A DNA stretch of 64,000 nucleotides from Certhia americana. Its lineage: Eukaryota; Chordata; Aves; Passeriformes; Certhiidae. The notes beneath the pieces are model-generated. The model saw nothing but the letters and a program-made list of their open reading frames with translations. It made no database searches and was not told where the DNA came from. Shown here piece after piece: positions 40,450 through 52,260 of the stretch (position 1 is its first letter; each line of letters begins with the position of its first letter). The stretch is from the NCBI GenBank assembly GCA_018697195.1, contig CM031857.1:66254607-66318606 (forward strand), read 5' to 3'. The position numbers were made by a program, and so were the translations under genes.

Positions 40450-40925
40450 AACAGCTCTGCAGACACCAGCATGTGAGGAGATGGAGGGGAAAAGGCTCTT
40501 CATAATGGGGCAGTCCCTGGAGGAGACTATCCCGATGGGAACTACTATCTACAGGAAACCCACAGTGGAGCAAGAGTAACGTGAGAAGAAAGAGCAGTGG
40601 AGAGGATCAATTATGGACTAACCACAGCCGTCAGTCCCCATCCCCCTGGGATGGGGGAGGGAAAAGAGCTGGGAATCAAGGAGCTGAGTCCTGGAAAAGG
40701 GGGTTTGGCATGGTGGTTCTCACCATCCTAATCTACTTTTAATTAGGAATATATTACTTTTCCCCATGCTGAGTCCTATTTGCCTATAAAGGTAATTGGT
40801 AAGTGATCTCCCTGCTTTTATCTTGACCTTTGAGCTCTTGTACCTTATCTTTCACCCAGTTCTGCGGAGGATGAGGAGAGCAGCTGGGTGTCCACCTGGC
40901 AGATAGCCAAGATCTATCCACCACA
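40450..40925 (+). mobile_element. Avian LTR-like repeat (probable solo LTR of an endogenous retrovirus)
   Basis: This matches, from memory, a common bird LTR with the ordered words ACCCACAGTGGAGCAAGAGT, a run of CCCCATCCCCCTGGGA type, GGTGGTTCTCACCATCCTAA, TCTACTTTTAATTAGGAATA, CCCCATGCTGAGTCCTATTT, GGTAATTGGTAAGTGATCTC and an end at CCACCACA. The family consensus has an AATAAA-type signal where this copy has a degraded AATATA. Intact members continue into a tRNA-Lys-type primer binding site, which I cannot recognise here, and no retroviral coding frame follows. The 5' boundary is uncertain because it abuts the CR1 fragment. Confidence 0.6.
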
Positions 40926-42408
40926 GTTAGTTTTTTTGCCAAAAAGAAACAGGAAGGCAGAGGAGAACAGAAAAGCAGGTGACCTGATCTTATGCTGGCT
41001 GCTGCCCTCCGAAGGGGAAGAAAGCACAACTTAGCAGGATGGGGAAGGGAGCCAAGAGATGGGCATAGAGGAAAAATACGGGGCAAAGGTGTGACTTGGG
41101 ATAGTGCTGAGAGGAACTGGGGGTTGCTTGTCCCAGGGGACAGACTCACAGACAAACTTCAGAGATGATGTGGAGACATTTCTCCTTACTCATGAAATAC
41201 CATATAGGATTAGTAAGTGATGAGAGACACAGTAAGCAGCTGGAGAAGATAGCAAAACTAGAGATGTCTGACTCTGCAAGGGAGGCACAGGAAGGGGAAA
41301 GACAGGCAGAGATTTGTGTTTATTTTGTCTGCTCTGGTGAAATAAGGGAAATTCATGGTTATTTATTTAAAGAGCTAACTGTTGCAGTTTGTTGGCTTGT
41401 GCTCTCCTGTACAGCAGTGTCAGAGACAAGACACTCTTTTGGGTCTTGCAACATGATTTTTGAGAAAGGTATTCATTCCTATTCAACTTTGACTGACCAC
41501 AGACCTGTACAATTAGGTATCACAGGCCCCCTTTAGAGATTGTGAACAGTTCAGTGGGCCCACAGCTATGGAGAACCTCCAAAAGTCATAGTTAAATCTG
41601 CTATTATGCCATCTTTCTTATGTTACAGTGTTTACTGACTCTACAAAAGGGACTGAGTTACAATGAAAAATGTGAGGGGCTGCAGATACCTCAGGAGCTG
41701 TGCAGCCATAAGAGTAGGACTGATGGAATAGCTGGGCTCTTGAAAAGAAAGCACTCCACAAATGAGTGATGAATCCAGAGAAAGTTGGTCTTAAAGTTTA
41801 GTTTAAGTCTTAACTGCAAACCACCTGTGAGTAAAAGAACACTGATTACAAATTAACCTTCAGCTGTGTATTTTATGTTACAGAATTTCATAAGGAAAAT
41901 ACTGTTAAATGTGTTCAGTAACCTGCTGGAACAACCCCTTTCTGGAATCACAGTGCATTTACAGTTGCACAGTACTACTTCTATTACCTTTCTACAGGCA
42001 CAGGTTAGGTGCCTCAGTAATCCTGGCTACATTTGCACTGTTGATTATTTCTTCATATATGGTAAACTTTTGCTTTTCAAAGCAAAGGCTGTTGACAGTG
42101 AACCATGACCTACATGTGACAAACACAACAACTTAGAAATTGCTCAAAACATTTAATTGTTTTAGGCAGAATAAACACCCTTCTGACTGTGCTTCTTAAA
42201 GTCACAACTTACACATGATATTCAATGTGTAACCTCAACCTGAGCACTAGGGATAATCTAGTATTTTATTTAAAAGCAACTGAACCATCTAGTCAGCTGA
42301 TTCAACCCCAGAAAACTACTTGGAAAGCAGTGCTACTTCTGCATTGCTCCCTATTGCTTCTTCTTAAATGAGGTTATTACTACGTATTTCATTAATTCTC
42401 CAATTTTT
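40926..42408. other. Intron sequence after the LTR-like repeat, no recognised gene
   Basis: The first 250 bases are purine-rich and could be leftover internal sequence of the LTR element, but no primer binding site, gag or pol similarity is visible. The 123-codon plus-strand frame at 41165-41536 is not recognised. Confidence 0.45.
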
Positions 42409-42612
42409 TCATAGAATCATAGAATGGTTTGTAGGGACCTTAAAGACCCTGCCATGGGCAGGGATGCCATCCACTAGACACTATTTGCTCACAGCCCCAT
42501 CCAACCTGACCTCAAACACTTCGAAGGATGGGGCATCCACAACTTCTCTGGGCAACCTGTTCCACTGCCTTACTATGCTCCGAGAAAAGCTTTTTTTTCC
42601 CCCATAAAGAGA
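42409..42612 (-). repeat. CR1 LINE 3' end fragment, minus orientation
   Basis: It begins with the reverse complement of the diagnostic CR1 3' terminal repeat, TCATAGAATCATAGAATGG. It continues with AGGGACCTTAAAGACC, TGCCATGGGCAGGGATGCCA, CCCATCCAACCTGACCTCAA, GGATGGGGCATCCACAACTT, CTCTGGGCAACCTGTTCCAC and then a T-rich stretch. It is 5'-truncated with a well preserved 3' end, so it is among the younger insertions in this window. Confidence 0.95.
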
Positions 42613-45600
42613 ATCTCATTACAAAAAGTTATGCCTGTGTCTGCCACAGGTGATGCATTTGTGAAAGCTGGTTATTTACCCACAGAATTAAAATTGTAAC
42701 AAAAAACTATGTATGTTAGCTGAGGTTTAATCTGACTTGCACTACATCAGAGGTTTCAAGTAGCTAGCTCAAAAGCTAAAGCTAACTTGAAATGACAGAA
42801 GTTCTTACATAACTTAGTCTGTAATGCAGTTCTTATACATGATTTCTGACCACTTAAGCGTGAATACACCTACATGAAAAGAGATGGTGTCAATGTATAT
42901 GAACAATCTTATGTACTTTCATTCTTTCTAAGACATGTTCTTTCATTTTTACTGCAGATTGCTGGCTCTTAAGATATTATTGAGACTCCTATGACATTTG
43001 GTATTGATTTTAGATTACTACAGGAATGTGCCAGGATGAATGCTCTCAATTACCTTCTCCTTGTTTCTGCTCATTGAGTAAGTCCTACTTTGTACACTTC
43101 TAGCACAGACTAGAGGGTTGTACTGCTGTACTAAAAAGGCTGTTCTTTTTCACCCAGGGACAATTTACAATATACCCACTGGGTACAGTTTGTCCCATCA
43201 GACACCAAAGTTTGAGCACATTACGAGGTGCTGCCACACATAAGTATGGAGAGGACAAAAGTTGAGCAATGAAAATGTATCAGTGGGTAAATGCAAAGGC
43301 AGGTAGTTCAAGCAGCATTATATATTTGCAGAAAACCTAACTGAAGACTGTAAGTAAATAAAACAATATTCTAGTGATTATTCCTTTACTTTTTATGTCA
43401 GCCCACATACACATCCTTTTTTGTCTCTCTTTCATCTGTCACTTCCTTCCAGCTTGCAGACTTGGGTGGCCGAGGCACTTGGGAGCTGAGATGACTGACC
43501 AGGAGGCTGAGCTTTGCTGATGCCAGCTGGTGTAAACTGCCCTGTTTTCTCATCAGCACAGCTGCAGCTGCTATGGAAAAACAGCCTTTAAAGCTACTCT
43601 CCTCCCTGAAATGAGCCATGTGAATAACAAACTGGTCAAAAGCCTAACAGATATCTCCTCCTCAGCACTCTCTGCAGTGTGCAAACTGCAGCACAGGACT
43701 CTTACTCATAAAGAGTTCACGACTCCTACTTATGTCAACAGCTTTAACTTTCTCGTGGACATCTAAGAACAACTGCTGAACTCCTGGCACCAAGGTTTAT
43801 AAATACCAGCCTCAGTTCATAAGCACTGAATTAGAAGTAATTACTGGCCTAATGAACATCAAACGGGAGAGGATGAAGAGATGCAGGCAAGAGATAGTTT
43901 AGCAAATGAGAGAAAAGGTGGAGGACAAGTGAGTAACGGAATGCAACTGCCAAGCACGGTGGAGGAGGAAAGCCCATAAACATGCTAATGCATTTTAACC
44001 TCCCTTTATGGTGTACTTTGCTCCAACTACCAAGCTTTTCCTTGAACTCAGGACCATGGGTCCAGAAGGGACTTGTCTGGGTCACTGAATCAAGTCCTCC
44101 CAAACACAGGCAGACACATTGATAAAGCTCAAGCTCTAAACCTTAACTGGCTTTCTTGCCCTTGCTATGCCTCTTGAAAGGCAAGATTTGTCCAACAGAG
44201 CTATCTGGTGGTTTTGTGAAGTGTGAATGAGGTGAAAGTGAGGCAAGCAAAAGAAACCAGTCAGAGACTGCTGCTTTAATGGGACAAAGGTGCCATTGAA
44301 TGAGTGCACAGGAGCTACAGAAGAAAACTGTTAGCTCTCCATGCTGAATAGACTGGTGAGCCAGCTGAGTCTGCAAGGCCCGAAGGCTGCAAGCAGCCAC
44401 GATGCTTCCCATCCTTGTTAGCCGCAAGAAACTATAATCCTTTTCTGCTACAGAAAGTAGAGAGAATTGCTCATGATGCCCACAAATACATGCAATCACT
44501 TCCCAGTGCTCCTTTGCCAAACTGCACCAAAAAGGAATTTCCCTCTGGGCACTATGAACAAATTCACTTCCTGCACTTGTTTTAAGGGAAGATGTGCAAA
44601 TGGATCTCACGTAAGGCACATAACAGCCAGCAAATACTACACAACTTAAGTCTATCATTATTAATATTGTATCTGCCAGCTGCCAGTAGGAAAAAGCCTG
44701 ATCTGGATCAGATATAAGCTTGCTTCTATTTCTGTCAAACTGAACAGTTTGGGGCTTTAAAATTTATTCTGGCTGTGGGTCAGACAATACTCGATCTTGT
44801 TTCTGAGGACAAAATTGCCTGTTCTACAATGCTGGAAGAGATTTAAACTTGCATAGGAGCTTTTTAATGAGCACTGCATGAATTTGTGCTTTCTGGCACA
44901 CGGCTGCATTGGTTTTGACATGGTACAGGATTAGCCATGTCACGGAAGCACAATCTCTGGGAAGGATCCAGCCTGTTGGCTGCTAAAGGCAGATGAACTC
45001 CTTGGAACGGGATCAAGCCTCCACCTCCCCAGAGGAATAACCTGAGCACACAGCCACACCATCAGGGGACTTAATTTTTTTCTTCATTCTCTGAGCTGGT
45101 ACTCCTGCCCACACTCTGAAAACTCTTGGGAAGGAAGGGATTGTGGACTTAAATTGCTCCAGGCTGACAAGAGCCCAGCACTCCTCCCACTTCTCACACA
45201 TGTGCTGCTGACACTAGGATGGTAGGTCAATTTTCTCCCCGTCTCTGTTGTATCTGGGCTTCAGCCAGGTATGTCCTAACATCTTTGCTTCTTTTCAGTG
45301 ATTAATCAGGGATACACACCTTAAACGGCTCTGATCTGGTCAGACAAAGCCTGCATTTGGATGCCTGCAGGTGGCATGACAAGGGACATAAACATAACAC
45401 CGCCACACTGCTGTCACCACTGGCAGTTCTCAGTTACTGCAACTTGATTTACTTTCTCTAGTCAAACGTCCTGAGAGTGAAAGGGATGAAAACTCATCCC
45501 ATCATTAGGCTCATGAACACCCACTAGAAATAATTTTATGTCTACATCCTATCTTTGATTTAAAGGCAAACATGAGCCCCTCGGGCTAAAGATGAATGAA

Positions 45601-48600
45601 ATATTTAAGAGCAGGAGAAAACTAAGTAACCATTAGGAGTTTTGCCTCAATTTATAGCTAAGCCACATAGTAATTAACTCATGTTGAAATGACTCTGTGA
45701 GATGATGCTTGCTGGTGTGAAAGAGAGAAAATTTCAGTATCCTGAAATACCTCTGTCTCACTTCAGCTTAAAAATTCAGTTTTCTCCATTTACTTACCTT
45801 CTCAGCTAATAACTTTGTAAACTTACCCACGTGTAGGTCTGCCAACACACCACACCACAATAAGAATCCCCATTACTCTCTTAAAATAATTAAAAATCTG
45901 TTCCTGCTCTTTGAAAGGATTTCCAAATTCAGAACTTGCTTGCTTTTGTTTCACATTTTAAACTCCCCACTCTGCTTTCTCTGAAGGATGCCTTATCAAC
46001 GTGCTAATCAAAATGATTGTTCATGATGGGATTTCCAACTGGTCCTGCCATTCACCCACTAGGGCTTGCCTATCAGAAAGCGGGGATACACGGCTCTGCA
46101 GTGGGCAGTGACATCAAGACCTGTGCTAGCTGACACATCAGCCTGGATGGTGGGGATGCCCCTTCAGCCTTGCCAGTTCTCATCCATGCCTGGGTGATGG
46201 GTTCGGTCTTGGAAACACAGCCACAGATTTTTATTGTGATGGAAGTTTAAATGAAGCAGAAACATGGGGTACCTCAAATAAGCCAGAAAGGGTCACCTTT
46301 GGTGTTTCCAATAAACTCTCTGGTTGATTTCAGTCCATGTTGGCATACAACAGGTTACAGATTGTCTCCAGCTGCAAGCAAAGCTGCTTTGCACTTTCTT
46401 ACATTTGGCATGGAAAAACAAATACTAGCCCACATGTCAAAATTAACGCTTACAACAAAATTAGTATTTAGTACTGCTGTTACTCGTGTGTCCGTGTGTC
46501 TGCAGAGCATGAAGTATTGAACTAACAGACATTTGCTGCCAAACTCCTAGAAGCATGGAAATGGAAAATATGACTAAGAAAATTGTATGGCACTCATGTT
46601 TTAGCACAACACACAATTAATCTGCCAGCATCAGAAACACTGCAGTTATGAATACTGCAAAATCTAAACCATAACTATGGACTCTTAATTTTGGCATACA
46701 GCATAGCTACTATCTGAAATATTGCAAGGAAGCTGCTGGCCAAGAGAATGTCTTCTGGTCTTTCCTAAACTAAACTGCCTCAGATGTCTCTGATAATAAA
46801 TGCATCTGGGTGGATCTAACACCAAGCAGAGGGAAAAACTCATTGCCATCCTTCTTGGTTACTCTTGGAAAATAGGTCTTACAATGGCAGAAGTGCAGCT
46901 TCACACCACGGTCTGATTTCTGAAACAAATGAACATCCCTCTTGGAAATTTTTTCAGAGAACAGCATGGACACCAGCATGGACTTGCTCAACAGGAGAGC
47001 ATCAAAAAAGATTGCAACAGACATCACTATGCATTTTTAATGGTAGAAGCAACACCTCCAGACGCAGATGTACAGGAGCTACTTAAAATTATGACCTCAG
47101 AGACTCGTGTTGTAGTCAGGTTTATTTATAATGCACTCTAGGAAACAAAATTGTATCTTTACAGACCTACCAAATGCATGTGAATGATGCTATTCACTAC
47201 TTTCTTCTCCTAAGCTGGTTCATACTATATAAAGCACATATATGGCATTTTTCTTCCTATTTAAAGTTCATTACAAATGCTTTATGCATTGGAAAAATGC
47301 TCTGAGTGCACCTATCAGATTTTTGATCAAAACAGCTTGGTGCCTGGTAGGGGCAGCAGAATTGGTCGATTTATTTCATAAAACTTTATGTACAAAGCAG
47401 CAGTATCCATGAATGTAATGGTCAGAATATAGAGTCTACAGGGATAATTTTTATTACAATTTATAGCAAGATTACCCATACTCCACAGTTTTCAGATTTT
47501 ATTAAGATTTTATGGGAGTATATGGCTTGAGCAGTTAACTGCACCTAGTGTGGTTATGGTTCATGGAGAATGGGAATGGCACTGAATGCATAGTGCAACT
47601 AATCTAGCAGAGAATATCAATTACTATGATCCAATCAAAGGCAATATTTAAAATCATTTCAACAGTCAAATAATTTGCCATAAACTTGTAAAATAACAGC
47701 TATATGGTGAAATACAGAGGTAAGAGGGATTGCATGGATGTAATATATGCACATACTTAAGCATCTCTGTCATTGGGTTGTATTCATAAACATACAAACC
47801 CATTTTTTAAACAAAGGATTTTTCTTTTTCTAAGCTATTTCAATGCCAGGAGACCTCATCGACACAAAAAAAGAAACTACTAAGGCTACTGAGATTTATA
47901 TCTCACTGAGCATCCAGTATACGGATACTCTATCATCAAAAGTAAACAAGGAAAATAATAAGGACAGAATATATTAAATATTAAATAAAATACTGTGAAA
48001 CTACTACACAATGGTAGCAGACTGCAACTTACACACTGCAACAGGCCAGAGATATTTTAGACATCAGGAAGCTTCCAGCAGGTTGGTTCAAGGCACAATA
48101 AAACCCAAGGCAGAGACAAAATAAATGAGAAGTTTTAGGCATGTGTTTCTGCTGGATTCAAATTTGTGGGATAAAAGCAAGCAGATCAAAGCTCAGCCCT
48201 GGTGAGAATACAGAACTGAAGGGCCAGAGGCATTCTTGGTGTGGAAGACAAGGAACTAACAGCTTCCAAAAAGTGCTCAGGATATGTCAAAATAGATTTA
48301 CTCATCCTGCTTATGCTGGGCTTCGCAAATCAAGGAATATACCTCTACCTCATTCCCTTCCTCAAATCCCTCCTAGCTGAAAACAAACAATGAACATCAA
48401 CATGAACAAATCATACTGATGAAAAAATGCTTAAAAAAGCATTTGCTTCCACAGTGAAAAAACCTACGCATGTCACTAGTGAATCACTGAAAGTAGTACT
48501 TTTCTGGAAATTTAAGTAGAAGACTGTTTAGGGATATCCCTATAGTTAACCTAATACATTTTGTCTTAAATCAACCTCTTTGGTTTCAAATATCAGAGCA

Positions 48601-50759
48601 TATTTCACAGCCTGTGTTTTGACTCTCCATTCTGGCAAAAAAACTACTGTTTACTCTAGCTCTTAAGTAACGTGCACCATCTTCAGGAGCACAGATCCCA
48701 GCTTCACCACAACCACTCTTCTCTGCTTGCTTCTCTTCCTGGCCAAATACTGCCAATCTGTTCCTGCTTTCCCAGAATCACTAGCATTTCTTTCAGCTGA
48801 ACCATCCAAACAGGGGGAGAGAGAGAGAGTCAGCATTACGGGGGGCAGCAGTGGGGTGGTGGACAGGTTGGAATATGTACAGCCACAAAAGATTTTTGCG
48901 CATAGCAACAAAACAATGCGAGCTAAAGTAGAAACTCTCAGACTTAACACAACTCAAATCCAAAATAACTGCCTACTAAAATGCAGAAAGGACAACCACT
49001 CCACATGAAACAAAAAAGGCAACGCTGCTGGTTTTAATTAAAAGTCTCTTCCATAGCATAATTTACACAAACAGACTGTATAATCTGACCTTTAAACATA
49101 TGGAACATCTTAATTTCTATCTTTGTACTAAAAACTGCATTTACTTTAGCAGAATAAACTTTACAGTAGGCAGAAATAACAGGCTGTACTTTAAAAAAAC
49201 AACAAGGGCAATGAATAATGTCATCTAATGGTACTACCTGTTTGAAGTCACAAAAAAGCAGCAGCAAAAGATACTGCATTTACTACTTATTAATATATCC
49301 ACAGTGAGGTATACAGCATGTGCAAACTGTGAAAAGACAAAACCTGTGTATTTTTTCCAAGTCTGTAACCAGATATAACATAAAAATAGTCCAAGACCAC
49401 GTCATTATAGCTGTTTATGTACAAGGGAAGCAGACAAAGTTCAGTTGGCAAATTTAAATTTATAATGTTCTGACTGCTGACTTTTGCAACTGATTGCGCC
49501 TTCTGAAGATGTAAAAACCCATAAGAATGAGAATCCATAAATCTGATTCCAAAATCTCAGAAATATCCAAGTTGCACCAGCCCTTCCTGCACTATTACCA
49601 GGAATGAGCTTCTAAAAGGCTCTTCAACGAATGCAGCAACTCCTCTGAACTACAGAAAACAATTTTTAAGGATATTATATTTGGCATAACCTGCTGCTAA
49701 AGGGACATGATTTACCAGTAGTATTCATGGATATCTGCTGAAAGCAAAGAACAGTAGTCCAAACCAAGCATGAAGTTCATGTCATTAAAAACACTGAGGT
49801 TCTACAGTTTTTCTCAAAAAAAAAAGCTGGAATAAATTTTTCAACATAGAAAATGCTAGGTTTTTTTTCCTCTATGTTCAGTCTGAGGAAGAGTGGAATG
49901 TTTTTTCTTCTTGAATTTTTTCTCTTAAAGGACAAAAAGAACCCAAAAAACACAGAAATAGCCTGAGGCAGACATGCAGTATGGAAAATGTTAGTTCCAA
50001 TGGTTAACATATAGACAGACTTGGAGCAACTGATGATAGGGCTTTAAGGGGAACCATCAGGCAGTCTTATCTATAGGTGCTGCTGCCTGCTGGGCCTCTA
50101 ATTCAACTTTGAGCAATGCTCACCATTGCTAAACAGGGAGGGAAAAAAAGCAAGGGAAGAGTTTTTCTGGGACTATAATACTGTTTCATGGAATATTTTA
50201 ATGCACAGTAATGTCTAGTCACCACCACCTAATCCTCACCAAAATAACCTCCAAGCACTTTTTAAGGCAAGAGCAATGAGCACTTTCAGGAAGTGAACTT
50301 TGACTCTGCCATGTTGTAGGGGTGGCAGAGGGCACAGCCTGGCCCCGCAGTGTCCACAAGGACTTGTGCCAGGCTCTCTTCTCCTCTGTGCCCAACAGCC
50401 CTAATGCATTACTCTGCTTTGTGTGTATGGAATAATGAGAGGAGAAGGTTGTAGGGGGCAACTTGCACAGCCAGGCTGGTGCTGTGGGGGCTGCACAGAG
50501 ATCCTGCTGCTCTGGGGATCTCCCTTGAGTGTCCTCCCCAACGGGTGCATCAGAGGAGGAAGGGGCATGGTCAGCAGGGGAGTCTGCACATAACTCTGTG
50601 TGTGCTCATAGCTGAGTGTTGTGGTGTCAGCAACTTGTAGGAATTTACTAAGACTTGAAAATGGTAACCTCACCACGTAAAGGACCTGACGGGATGCTGC
50701 TGGCATCTTGTATACACAAGGGCTTCATGTCTTCAAAACAAAAAGAAATCCTGCAGGGG

Positions 50760-50784
50760 AAAAAAAAAAAAAAAAAAAAAAAAA
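50760..50784. repeat. Poly(A) tract, 25 bases
   Basis: Twenty-five consecutive A residues, the longest homopolymer in the window, are followed by GGGGGAGAGAGG. It starts a long purine-rich stretch. Confidence 0.95.
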
Positions 50785-51370
50785 GGGGGAGAGAGGAAGC
50801 AGGATAGACAGAAACAAACAGCAAACTAGGAGGCAGGAGAAAAGGAGATCTGAGACCCTTCTGAAGGATGGTGAGACAAAGAACGCGATGATGAATGACA
50901 CCATGGAGAAGGACGCAAGAGGCGGAGGAGGAGATGACAGTATAGCTTAGAAAACAGAAAAAGAGGGGAAGACAAAGCAGAGCTGCTGAAAGTAGCACTC
51001 AAAGAGCAGTTAGCAAGATGGGAAGGACTAGAAAAAATAGAAATATAGGAAAATGAGGGGAAACAGAAGACAAGGTAGTCATTCCTTGTGCTGGAGGGAA
51101 GAGAGACTTTAAACAGAACACCAGGGAAGAACTATTTGCTTGAACTGCCTAAAAAATCAGCCACCAGGAGAGTTTGGTCTGAGAGAGTTAGAGAGAGAAA
51201 GGAGCATTGGGGAGGATCAAGCGAAGTAGAAAGCCACCTGAGCAAAACACCTGAAGACAGTATTAGAGGGATGGTAACAGCCTGAGAAGGTTTTGCAAAA
51301 AAAGCTAAAAATTAAATGGTTCTAGTTAAACCTGGAAGGAAGAGGAAAATTCAGCATGAGAAAAATAAAA
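50785..51370. other. Purine-rich strand-asymmetric block
   Basis: The plus strand is dominated by A and G (repeated GGAAG, GAGAGA, AGGAGA and GACAAAG words) for close to 600 bases, downstream of the poly(A) tract. Open frames through it are low-complexity Lys/Arg/Glu-rich and are not convincing proteins. On the KLF12 transcript strand it would be a pyrimidine-rich stretch. Confidence 0.7.
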
Positions 51371-51479
51371 TTTGGAATAACAAGGAAAAAGCTTTTCTCT
51401 GTGCCCTGTTTCTTGTATTTGTTCCCCTCAGCACCTGAAACCTAGAAAAACAGGAGAAGTTTGAACCCAGGTCTGATGC

Positions 51480-52260
51480 AATTTCCATTAATTTTTGTAT
51501 TAAAAATTTCTCTTTTAAGGAAAGTGCCTTAGTCTCAATTGTGTGAAAAGGGCCTAGATAAAGGTTAATGGAAAATGTAACTTTAAGTGCTTCCCAACTG
51601 GCACTCCCAGATCATCAACGTGGTCACTGAATTAGCACCAATGCAGGAATAACACGGGGATTATGCTGCTGATGCTTTCTGTGTATCAACTGTTTCAGTG
51701 TGCATATTTTTATGTTTCTGAAGATTATCAGCATTCATGTAGAAGTTGAAAGCCGTGACTCTAGGTGACTCCAAACCTGCGTTTGTCCATCAGCTGGTAG
51801 AGGATTAGGAACTAATTAAATTTGACAACAACGTCCTGTAAGGATCTGTGTACATTTATTTTTTGTTATCAGCACAAGAGCTGATCATTGAAGGGAATTT
51901 AGTCTGCACACATATGAAAATCATTTAATTGGTTAATTTGTACAATATCACTGCATTTAATTATTTATATTGTTTTGCATTAAAGAATGAAAAACACTCC
52001 AGCAAAAGCTGATAAAAGATTATTACCTAGAGTGGATTGCTGCCCAATTTACTTCTATTGTACTTATTTAAATTAACCTGAACTTTTTAATCAAAAGAAT
52101 TAAGGACAACAGAATGAGTACAACTCATGAGAAAAAAATTAATAAATTGAAGAACTGTTAATCCCTTCTTTTTCTTTAACTGTGCATTAATAGATGATGC
52201 AGGGGCTAATGGCTAATGACCTCTCCCAATTAGAGCACAGAAGCCATATTGTCAGGGCAG
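51480..52260. promoter_or_regulatory. Candidate conserved non-coding (enhancer-like) block
   Basis: Unique-looking AT-rich sequence is dense with homeodomain-type motifs (GAACTAATTAAATTTG, ATTTAATTGGTTAATT, TGCATTTAATTATTTA, GGGGCTAATGGCTAATGACC, CCCAATTAGAGC), alongside GATAAAAG and TGACTCTAGGTGACTC. It lies 1.7 kb downstream of the large KLF12 exon. The pattern fits a deeply conserved developmental enhancer, but conservation itself cannot be seen here. Confidence 0.35.

Larger units (their letters stand above)
42613..51479. other. Intron sequence, mostly unrecognised
   Basis: At 44040-44150 GGTCCAGAAGGGACTTGTCT followed by GGGTCACTGAATCAAGTCC weakly resembles an old minus-strand CR1 end. 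GC-richer patches occur near 50.3-50.6 kb. The purine-rich block at 50760-51370 is listed separately. No gene is supported. Confidence 0.5.

Noticed and set aside
44040..44150. Old minus-strand CR1 end
   Set aside because: GGTCCAGAAGGGACTTGTCT is suggestive, but the terminal repeat and other CR1 words are missing, so it is not listed as a feature.
44143..44658. 171-codon minus-strand open frame
   Set aside because: It is in the KLF12 sense orientation but has no resemblance to KLF12 or any family I know, and contains unlikely Cys/Trp/His-rich composition typical of chance translation.
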